Shown here piece by piece: positions 24,801 to 36,800 of a stretch of DNA of 64,000 bases. The notes under the pieces are model-generated. The model did not search any database, had not been told where the DNA came from, and saw only the letters and a program-made list of their open reading frames with translations. Position numbers and translations under genes: made by a program. Position 1 is the stretch's first letter. Each line of letters begins with the position of its first letter. Source of the DNA: Ophiura sarsii (taxonomy: Eukaryota; Echinodermata; Ophiuroidea; Amphilepidida; Ophiuridae); NCBI GenBank assembly GCA_035610835.1, contig CM069454.1, positions 4,641,018-4,705,017 of the forward strand, in the 5' to 3' direction.

Positions 24801-27800
24801 TTTATGGCCATTATCTGTTATATACTAGTAGGATATTTCGTCTATCGGACGATATGATGATGAAAGTTCGATGCAATTTCAATCAATCAATTTTAGACCC
24901 GAAGCCAAGTTTTGCATGATTAGTTTTTATATTTATTATTTACTGTATGCTCGTTCTATGGCGCTTCCTTCCCACTGCATGTGATAGTCTATTTACACAA
25001 ACAAATACCTCCCACAACTTTTTGTCTTTTCAGTAAGTAATGATAACCTATTGATATGGACACGAGAGGACTTAGTTGTCCTAGGAGGGCAACAGTGTAA
25101 CAGTGATATGCAGGATCCAATACAGGCAACATTCCTACAATTACTAGAAAACAGTAGTTGGATGGTAATTATCATACTTATAGTTGTATAAGTTAAAAGT
25201 TTAACGGGTTCGCCGTCGGACAAGTTTTAATCTGTCAAGCTTTCGTCAGGATTAACTCTGACTTCTTCAGGACCAAATTATTATAATATTAAACAAAACA
25301 TAGAGATTGCCACTTCTCTCGTTATCATCATTTGGGCTGCCCCTTGCCCGATGATTTGAGAGTAGGTGCCCTTTCCTACTTGTGAAAGGATTGGTGGCTC
25401 TGAAAAGAGCCGTTCAGATGGATTGCCGCTTCCACTGAACAGATATGGTGGCTCTGAAAAGAGCTCTACACGTAGGTTGCCACTGGCCTACTATATATAA
25501 ATTTGGTTCTAAAAGAACCTCCAAAGGACTGCCCCTTGACCAATGGAAATAACGTAGAGATCTCTAGCAATCTCTATGTTTTGTTTAATATTATAATAAT
25601 TTGGTCCTGAAGAAGTCAGAGCTAATCCTGACGAAAGCTTGACAGATTAAAACTTGTCTGACGGCGAACACGTTCAACTTTTAACTTATATTATGAATAC
25701 CCGTCGTAAAAGCCTATCTCACAATTTTATACTTATAGTTGATTCGTAAACTTTAGGTTGCAATACAAATTCCGGTAAATTGGAATATCTTCTTCTAGTT
25801 GAGGGAGGCAGGTATTTGAAATCTTCATAGCAATTTAAACCACATCGGGAGTATTACGTATCTATACTCATCACAAAAAGTATCGAGATACTTAACAAAT
25901 GAGCCAATAATTAACGGCCGGAAAGGGTATGGATTAATCGAAGCAAATTACTCAGTGCATAATTTTGTTCTGCATACTTTGATACCTCGATTGTTGAGAT
26001 ACGAAGTTGCGGAGTGGAGTTATTGTTATTTCAATGGTCGTAGGTCCAGTTTCAAAAGTGACAATCATCCCTATAGAAGCATTTTTGTACACGTGTGTAA
26101 AGCATTACACCTGATCATTCTCTATAGGAATGATTGTCACTTTTGAAACTGGACCTACATGTTCGACCATTGAAATGATAATAACTCAGCTCCGCAACAT
26201 TGCATCTCAATAATCGAGGTGTCAAAATACGCAGAACAAAATTATGTACTGGGTTATTTGCTTCGATTAATCCAACCCCTTGCGGGCCGTTAATTATTGG
26301 CTCATTTTTAAATGTCTCGATACTTTTGTGAGGAGTTTACATTAGAACTGAGACAGATTGAAACGATGATCGATTTTCGACACTGTTATGTTAAATAGTT
26401 GTTTCATCTTTTTGATCACTTTTAACTTTCTATGTTTTGTGCCTTATGAGACGAATACACTTCTGCTGCGTTCTCATTCACTCACGTAAAATATATTATT
26501 TGAAAACCTTAAAATGTACATAATCATTGGGTAATCGATTTATTTGATTTACATACTAATATTTCATTTTTACGTTGCCAAAATGATTTTCTATTAAACT
26601 TCAGGTTGTTTTTCAGTTCTACGCTATTGGAATTATGAGCCAATGACATAATATAGAACTCATATAGCCATTATCGATATTGTACAATAAAGATTATTGA
26701 GAAAAATGAATGGTTAATGATTTTATTGATTCCAATATGCCAACATCTCTACTACAATTCTTTTACATCTAACAATATCAAACTGTGTTTTAACAATTCA
26801 TGGATTGCTATAGGTAAACGCAAAGATACGTGGATTTAAAAATTGTTGTGCATGTAATATTGTCTGAATTCTTAAAGTGAACTAAACAAGTTACATGTTT
26901 CTTTGATGTTTCATCAATCTGAATAAAAAAATTCATGAAATGCTATAAATAAAGATCAATGTATCGTTTACAAAACAAGAAAGTCGACTGTTAATGTTGT
27001 GTTGTCGTTATACTATCTGGTTGCCGTTGAAGTAGTACTAACATTAAACGAAAACGCCTGTTTTTCATCCTGCTATCTTTAACTTCTTAGACTTCTTGTG
27101 ATAGCGATCCAGCCAACAGCTGCATTGTGGGTAATGTAAATGTTTATTGTGAGGCTTATGCCGAAAGCAGACGACGAAAGAGACAGGAGACTGAATTCAT
27201 GGTGAAATATCAACTTATTGGGCAAAGGTACGTGTAGTATTCAAAAGTTTTCGATGTAGTTTGAAACTTTAATCAAAGCTCTGAGTTATTAATATGGGCC
27301 CAAACGTAAATGACTTTCGAATATAAGTGAATGCCGATAAACCTACTTTCAGCCTTAGTCGCAGAAGATCTTGGCGATTTTAAATCGCTCGAGTGCACTC
27401 TGTGAACACAAATCGCTTTGAGCTACTTGCCAGACTGAACGATTAGTCGCGCTTGAGTCTACTGGAATGATTCCCCGGGAGCAGTGGCGGTACCAACATC
27501 TTAATTTTTGGGGTGCAAAAACGGTGGACAAGAAATATATAAAAATTGCCTGAAATTAGCTTTATTTGTTCTGAATGAGACATTTTGAACCAATTTTAAG
27601 TAATTATGACATTAAAACTCTACATTTTCGATTTGTTGGGGCCCAAAACGGATGGGACTTGAGCTGACCTGGGGGGGGGGGGGGGGGGGGGGGGGTCATG
27701 ATCTCCTTCCCCTCGTACACTCTCAGAACAGGTATTAAATAACCATGGGTTAAAAGAATGTTGGTTAAAAAGTATACAACATTGGTTAAAAATGAAGCGT

Positions 27801-30800
27801 TGGTTAAAAATTACTTTTAATACTGCGTTGGTTAAAGAGTAAAAATATAATTAATTTTTAGTTTATTCAACGTTGGTTAAGGCATCATAATTTTAACCAA
27901 CAATAGGTCATAAAAAGATTCCCGCCAAAGAATTTCATTGGCGAGGAAAATATTTTGCGCATATTATTTAGACCACGTCAGAATTTGTATATGAAATCAA
28001 TCATGTTATTTCCCCCCACCTGGTATTTACATTGGCGCTCTTCAATTGGCATCATGTTGCCAACTAATATTGGACCAATATTGGTTTTACATTGGCGCTC
28101 TTCAATTGGCATTATGTTGGCAACCAATTTTGTTCCAATAATGGGCACATTATACCAGGGGTTGGAAATAACACGATTGATTTCATATACAAATTCTGAC
28201 GTGGTCTAAAAATTGCGGCAGCTGTTTCAAGTTATCGCTTCCCGGCCTCGTAGCTTGGATCTTGTGCCTTGTCCAGTCCCTTGTTGGTCCTGGCCACGGG
28301 TTGGCGCCAATATTGAAAGCCAATATCGGGCCAATGAAACATCAATATTGTAATGTTGTATGGGTTACAGTTTAGCAAAAAAAATAAAAATGTAACCAAC
28401 ATTTTTTAACCAACTACTGTTGGTTAAAACATATTAACCAACAAATGATTAAAATTGTAACCAACCACAGGTTAAAGTTTAACCAACCACGGTTGGTCAA
28501 AACATATTAACCAACAAATGATTAAAATTTGTAACCAACCACAGGTCAAAGTTTAACCAACAGCTGTTGGTTACAGTTTTAACCAACCAATTGTGTGGTT
28601 CACCTGGTAACCTCCCGTTGGTTAAAATTTTAACCAACATGGTTAAAGATTTTAACCTTTGTTGTGAGAGTGTAGTGCCGACAGAGCCCGGGAGTGACTC
28701 AGACTCGGGGCCTTACGACCACCTGCAGCGATCTGTCTCTACTTTTGGCAAGTGTCTGCTTATGATTTGCCGTGTGGTTGGTGAAGTCATGATGTATTGT
28801 AAGGCGTCATCGGAAACGACCTGGATCGTTCAGCGACCGTAGTATGTACTCAGCATTAGTAGACGTCCAGACTCATTTATGTTAGCAATCCATACACCAG
28901 CTGCCTGTATGGTTATAATGTGTAATCCGCGACGTTGTGAATATTAAAAGTGTCACGAGCTTTCATTTCATTTTGCCCTTTTTGGAAAGGGCTCACTGCA
29001 CAAGAGGCTAGCCTGGCGCACATTATTATTAAGGAAGGCGTACTGTTTATCCTTTATCAAATACATAGTTCAATATGTTCTTCACAAAGATTTGTTGGAT
29101 CATAAAAAAAGTTATTCCATCCGTCCAATTCACTAAAGTTACTGTTACACAATTTAAAAACGTTTTTTAAACAGAAACGACTCAACTAACACAGATGCAT
29201 TGGAAGAGTCAATGGGAATCTCTGCTACAGACCTCTTACCTAATACTGGTATAACCATCAATGTACAAGGTCAGAATGTGGTGCTTGATGTGCTTGATGT
29301 TGAGACGGGTTCCATTGAAGCAAGCTGTGATCCAGGACAAGATCTCATAGGACTTATTTGTGGTAAATATTTAGTATGGGTCTCTCAAATAAAACTGCGC
29401 ATTGACTATTGAACACTAGAAGTACCCGGATGAAAACAAAAATCAAAAAATAATGTGCGCAGAAGATTTGCGAGTGAGTATAATATGCGCAGATGATGCG
29501 CCCTCCCGTCATTCCCAATGTATTTTTTGAAAATGGCTTTGAATGAAACCATACATTTTTCGACGGTAACGACGTCGGTGACAATACCTCGATCACAGAA
29601 TAACAATATTTAATTTACCGAAAGTAGATTCCCTGATGGAAAGGCAGAGGGCTCCATATCTTCTTTTATGAGTTTTAAACAGGATAGTACAATAAAGGAA
29701 TAATGGTCTTGTAAATCATTTCTAAAAGTAATAGACGATATAAGCGTTATATCCTCTTTTTCATATTGACGCACCCTGTTTTACTAAATTGCCAAGCTAT
29801 TCGGGTTAAGTACATTGAGTCCAAAAGATTGTCTGACTTATAACTTAATGCTAGAACTATTTCGAGATATCCTCTTGTATCAGTTTTATTGAATCCTTGG
29901 TGAGTTTTATTCTTGCGTCTGTTGGATTCATCTTTTCACATTTTTTACTGCTAGTGTACATATTCCACATGTTGTATTGATAATCTAATTAGTGCTCAAA
30001 TCCAATCAATCATTAACACTTTCCACGCGGCAGGCGACTGCAGACGACTTCCCAAAATTTCACAAAATGTTTGAAAAATGTCAAATTTATTAAATGTCAT
30101 TACCATATTTGGAATCCCAATTAGAAATGTATTAAAATAAGTACAATCATTCGTAGTATTGGTTCAGTAATTCTTGAGATAGACTAAAAAAGTTGAGAAA
30201 TGTTTCTGAAAAAGTCTGTTTCGAAATGGTAAAACTAATACTGCCGCGTGGAAAGTGTTATTAAGTATTATAAATATATAGGAATAATCATAAACTATCG
30301 AACTAATTACAGTATCATGTCCCGTTGGCACAAGTTACGATCTAGTAACAAAGGGATGTAGTCCCTGTGATGTTGGTACCTATCAAGACCAAGTTGGACA
30401 ATTGATTTGTAAGGCATGTCCAGACGGCACTACAACAGACTCTTTGGGATCATATTATGTCGACCAATGCAGTTGTAAGTAAATTTAAACAATCTATACT
30501 TACTTTAATTTAATGGTACTGATTTGTTTTTCTCAAAAGCTAGAACTTTCAAACTGTCAAACCCCTCCACTACTTAACTTCACTGCCTCTCGTACATGAC
30601 AAAATGTTCTGAAAAGCTTTATATTTCAACATATCTAAAAGTCTGAACATAGATTATGCTATTTGCCATGCGTGCAATCCATGGGCAGATATATGAAAGG
30701 GTTGCAGCGCATATGCAAACATCACGAATGAAATAAAAGTGCGGGTTTTAAGGTAATTATAATATGTAGTTATATCACTTATTCATTTATAATGACCTAC

Positions 30801-33800
30801 AAGTATGATTCTAGCAGAGTTAAGACTATAACGAAACTCAATCAAATCCACTCGCGGATCAAGAGAATGATACAAGCATAGTAAGGAAAATTAATATTTA
30901 CACTCGGACAAGCTGGCGCTCGTTCACCTGATATAAGGATTAAATAAAATAATAACAATAATATGGCCATGTAAACACATATTTACAATACATTTGATCT
31001 CTCTGATTCAGCGTGTAGATAATAGCGGGAATTTTGATAGTTGGCCCATCGCGATGACTTGTCCTGTCTGTCTGTCGTTCGGACCTTCTGAGCATTTGGA
31101 GTTTTAATTAAATTCATCCTTTTTAATTTTAAAGTACGCCTGTCATCCCCATTAAATATGTCCCGGATTATGCGAATCAAGTTTACAGCACAACAAGAAC
31201 AGCTAATCAAAATTCCCGCTATTGTCAATAGATCAATAGGAGTTACTGCAACAATGGAAATGGGCACTTTGCATCTGTAAGCACATACCGCGACAACAAT
31301 ACTCGATCGATTTTAACAAATAAGGTGTCAAAATCACAGTTATTAAATTGTTCGTCTCCTGGTATTTTCATTTTTAGAATATGAGTAACAATTTTAAAAT
31401 TATAGGTGCTTTTACAACAGCCGAGTTACTTTTTTGCTGTCTTTAGTTCACGACAGTTTGTCCCAGTCTAAATATTATTTGCAATTATGATATCATCTCG
31501 CAAAGTGTCGTCATTCTCTTTTTACACAGCATCGTGTGAAAGTGGTTACTACTCCTACCTGGGTGTGCAACCCTGTGAGCCATGTCCTCGAGGAAGTTTT
31601 CAAGCAGACACTGGTCAAAGAGGTTGCCTTCCATGTGCTGAGGGTGACACTACTGTCAGTAAAGGAGCCATATCAGATGAGCTCTGTGTTGGTAAGTGTA
31701 GACATAAACGACATATTATAAATGGTACTGATCTAATGACACTGTTGTATATTTATGAACGTTTTCCGGCGGTAGCAGATCCATATATTCCAATTAGGGG
31801 TAGAAAGTGATTGAAAATCGTAATCTGACCATTAACTCGTGTGGGAGAATGCTTATTTGCGCCTTAAATCACATCGTAGGAAGTTCATACAATGGAAATA
31901 GTCACAAAGATCTTTCATGCCACTGCTGTCAAAATGGATTTTCGTTCAAATGGAACCCTCATATATTCAAGAAGGATTAAGATCCTAAAGGCCCTGTCAC
32001 ACATAGCATATGGCCTGAACGTGGCCTGAACGTATGCCGACGTATTCAAAAAATAGCTCGAAAATTGTCAGAGTCCGAGAACGTCCAACTTCCCAACGAA
32101 TTGCGTCAACATCGGTGATGGAATGGACGTATCCATAGCGTATTAAACGCATACATAGCGTATGACTAACGTATTGATAGCGTATTACTAACTTATAACA
32201 AACTTATGACAGCGTATCACAGCGGATGCGATCGGCGAGCGTATGACCAACGTATTCGTAGCGTATGTCTGCCGTGCTCGACGTATCCTCAGCGTATTAT
32301 CGGCGTACAACGAACACGTGACTTATGCCGTTGCAGAAATTGAGTTTCGTACACGGCGGGACAAGTGTTGCCAGTTCAAGTAAACGCAGCCTAGATGATA
32401 ACTATTAAAATATCTAGAAGGGTAAATTTATATATGTCTAACCTATAACTTAAGACGATTAACGTACCTCTAACGTATGTCAGCGTGTGTCTAACGTATG
32501 TCAGCGTTTGTAAACGTATGTCTAACGTACCACGAACCTATCGGGAGCTTATGCAGAACGTAAGTTAAGCACACGTTAATATATAATATAACAATATAAC
32601 AATTATATTTCTCGACGTTGAGTACGTCGAGAAATTTTGAACATGCTCAATAATTTTTCGCGGGCTCGACGTGTTCCAAATGTTCACAACGTATCACAGC
32701 GTGCTCCTAACGTATACGACGTATCCCAAACTTACCCCTAACTTGTATCAGCGTACACCAACGTACGCCAACGTACGCCAACGTACGCCAACGTATTTTT
32801 CGATATTTCGCATACGTTGTTATACGTTCAGGCGATACGCCATGGTGTGACAGGGCTACCGTACTTGAGTATCTCATCCTCACTTCTTCATGGTCTGTCT
32901 TGGCCTTCTTGCTTTTTCCTCCTCCTCGGCCTCGGCCCCTGGTTGCTTGCTTCTTCTTGGGAGGCATGTTAACTGCTTGATGACATCGGCGGGAATGATG
33001 TAATGTGAGATCGGCGCGGTATTTATACGTGCTACAGCGGCATAATAAGCCACGTGTTCGTTGTACGTCGAGGATACGCTGACGATACGTCGAACACGGC
33101 AGACATACGCTACGAATACGTTAATTATACGTTAAGCATACGTTAGTCATACGCTCGCATACGCTGTCATACGCTGTCATAAGTATGTTATAAGTTAGTG
33201 AAACGCTATCAATACGTTAGTCATACGCTATGTATACGTTCAATACGCTATGTATACGTTCAATACGCTATGGATACGTGACAGGGCCTTACACGATCGC
33301 CCGGCATAAGGTGAATACGTGAGAATACGTCGAAACTCGTTGGAAATACGTCAGGCATACGTTAGACATACGGCACATATACGTTATCAACTCGTTATCA
33401 CTACTGTTGGCTGTACGTTTCCCCCAGCCTACGTTCATCAACGTATACCAACTTACGAGTAACGTACGAGTAACGTACATATACGTTATCAACTCGTTAT
33501 CACTACTGTTGGCTGTACGTTTCCCCCAGCCTACGTTCATCAACGTATACCAACTTACGAGTAACGTACGAGTAACGTACCACTAACGTATGTCAGCGTA
33601 TGTCAATGTATATTTAACGTACCACAAACCTACCGGGAACTTATTATGCAGAACGTATTAAGCACACGTTGAGTACGTCGAGAAATTTTGAGCATGCTCA
33701 ATATTTTTTCGTGGTCCAAATTGTCACAGCGTATCACAACGTGCTCTTAACGTAAACGACGTATCCCCAACGTACCCCTATTTATATCAGCGTACGCCAA

Positions 33801-36800
33801 CGTACACCAACGTTTTTTCGATATTTCGCATACGTTGGCATACGTTGAGGCGATACGTTATGGTGTGACAGGGCCTTAAGACGAAATCAACGCTTTGAAG
33901 TTCATTATATCGCACCGAAACATAACATCTAAACGATACCGCTATCGTTGTGATTGGTCCATTGTAGCTCTTGTAATGTTAATGGGATACGTATAAATCC
34001 AAATCGATTGGCTAATATTTAATGAGGTGTAGAAAAACATGGATCAGAATTAGAAAACGTGCCATGAGAGTAACACTATCGTTATAATTGTCTCTGTGTC
34101 GATAGTGAAGTTATGGACGGTATATCTGCCACCAAAGGTAAAATACACTTCGGTCTAAATACAATAGAAATATTTGTTTACTTTGAAGGGTACCGTCTTA
34201 TGAAACAAGCCTTCAAAGAAGACACGGCGAAATGGGGCCCAAAATCGCGAAAATGAAAATGTCTTGTGGTACTTTAATCATTTTGTGTTGCAAATGATTC
34301 ATCAGCGTATTTTGAAATGTGTCTGTTATTATATTCTATAGATATCGGAAGCTTCACGTACCCTCCCACAACAATCAACAAAGATACAATCACTGAAGGT
34401 AAATTATTAATAATATCATTCTACAATATAATAATCTGTAACAGTATTAGCTGATAGGGGCTTTCAATTCAATATTTATTTTCCATCATATCAACAACGA
34501 CAAAATACTGACAATTTAACAAGTAATATGATGGAGGAGGAACCAGTAAAAGCAAAAGCCTGGCGTTGTTACACCCCATAAACAAAACTTACACACTACA
34601 AACTAATACAGAAAAAAACTACTCATGAACACGGGCCGCCGCGACTGCAGGGACAGTGCCATACTTAACCGGTCATTTAGATGGGACCCAATAGTAACTT
34701 TAAGGAAATTGTCCCGGTTGGAAGTTGAGTAGTGTCCAATGGTGGATGATTTGGCGGGATTGGTTTTCTATCAGCCCGATTTTTCCTTTCAATGTTTCTT
34801 CAGAGGGAGGAGGGGGGGGGGGGGGCATTCTACCCCCTTGTCCTCTCAAAATGGCTACGCCTCTGCTCTGTTCCTGTCCTTCCTCGTCCTCTTCATTTGT
34901 TTCTCCACTTTTAAGGTTTAAAGTGTCGTCCATAACCGGTTGTGCAATCACGAACATCATTATATATTGAGCTATCGGGGAGGCTGGTTTTAAGCCTACA
35001 TTGACGAGATGTATACCGGGGGGGGGGGGGGGGGGGGGGGCAGGACATTGCATACATTAGTGGTGTTAGTTACTAACTGAATGTCCCGTAAGTAAATAAT
35101 AAATATCGAGTTTACCAAAAATAAGTTGATCGTAAAGAGACAGGGACAGCAAACAAAGAGCAATGCGCCACATTTACAATACCTCGAGATATTCGTGTTC
35201 AAGAGCAACAAAATTCCCAATTTTTGGTCTATCATATTCGTAAGACATTCAAAACGATATAAAATGAACCAAGATCTAGCTACAAACTAATCCGGGAACA
35301 TGATTTCAATACACTGGTAGCAATCATGTATAAAGATGGGTTAGGAGAACATTGTTTCCCGCCTGTGTTACATACGAAAAATGACCCAGTTTTTAACAGC
35401 TCCTTTCCTTATTATTTTGATAATTCAGACCGAATGCCAAATATTCACTAATTGACGCCTAAAGTCAATTATGAGCTCTGCAGTTTTAATACAGTCACAT
35501 GATTACAATTATTATATTTTACAGCGCCGGGAGATAGCGACAGTCTACCATTAACCCTGATAATAATCGGTGTAGTTGCGGTTCTAGTGTTTATTCTGAT
35601 CATTGGTATTGCCGCGACGTATACTTGTCGTCGCAGACGGTAAGACTAAATAATCAATTCAAATAACTCGATCATGATTGTGTTATTTAGTTGAAGTAAA
35701 GGAAAATGTGTGTATAGAGTTTAATGGTCACACTGACCCAGTTTAAATTATTTTGTAATGCGACTATCATTGGTATTGTCGCGACGTATACTTGTCCCAG
35801 ACGGTAAGGCTACATAAATATAGAAACAACGTGATAATGTTAATGCTATTTGTTGGAGTTAACAAAATATGTGGATAGTTGATCAAGTAACCCACATTTG
35901 TATTCTTACGTTATCTTGAATATTTTTGTTTTGATTTGTTATTTTCATATTGCTTAAAAGGGGTTTCAACCGAGACCGGAATAGAACTCGACTATTTCAA
36001 GTGTCCGAATTGCGTCATGATAATGATGACACGGCAACAGAGAGGGGTAGGTTATAGCATTGAAGGTTTATTCAGTGATGTTTTGGAGGATGCGCCCTCT
36101 AATTCGATAACAACTGGGATTTGTACATTTTCACAACGGTATTATATGTATATACTTAGTACTCTTGTAAGGATTCAGACAAAAATCAGACCCCTTTGTT
36201 GATTCAAATATCTGCTCTAGGGCTAAGACAAGAATTTCACACTATAGCTGGGAATCATGGGTTCATTTGATTTTTCCCGGTCCCGGTCTAGACAGGGTTC
36301 TAGCTGATAAAATCTTAATTTTGATGGGCCACGTCTGAAATAAATATCACCCCAAATGTGTTGTTACACCAAAATTTACGCAATGCACGTAAACAGACCC
36401 AGATCATTATCCAACCAATGCGAACGCAATTACGCTCATTTCTCTCTAGGTTTTATCAAAATACAACAAAAAAGCATCAGGTGCAAATTAAACCCACTAT
36501 TACTGCACATACGCCTTGATTTCAAGTGTATCTCTTCATGGTACGTTTACGAGTATCATAAGGATATTGCACTGATATTGTCCAAAGAAGATTTTAAACA
36601 CAGAACTACAATGCATTGCGTTTTTGCAAAATGCCCTATTTCTGGTCTCCAATTTGTTTCGTTTCCCGTAGACATATGCACACAGTTGTGGCTTCATAGC
36701 GCAGTCATCGTTGGAGCTCTTAGGTTCTAGTTTACATCAATGAATACATTAGTTATCAGTGTTCCTTTTTCTTATTTCTAAACTTAAAGGGACACAAAGT

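Larger units (their letters stand above)
31989..33876. mobile_element. Harbinger-like TIR element with dense ACGTA motif arrays
   Basis: Ends aggccctgtcacac and gtgtgacagggcct, flanked by TAA on both sides, a PIF/Harbinger-type three-base target. Most of the 1.9 kb is made of aacgta / tacgtt words spaced a few bases apart, changing orientation near the middle. Extra internal termini (tgtgacaggg near 32852; gtgacagggcctta near 33280) show nesting. A 102-bp tandem duplication occupies 33375-33578. Confidence 0.75.

Noticed and set aside
30983..31267. 94-codon minus-strand frame with a hydrophobic start
   Set aside because: No family match and inside a normal intron; treated as chance.
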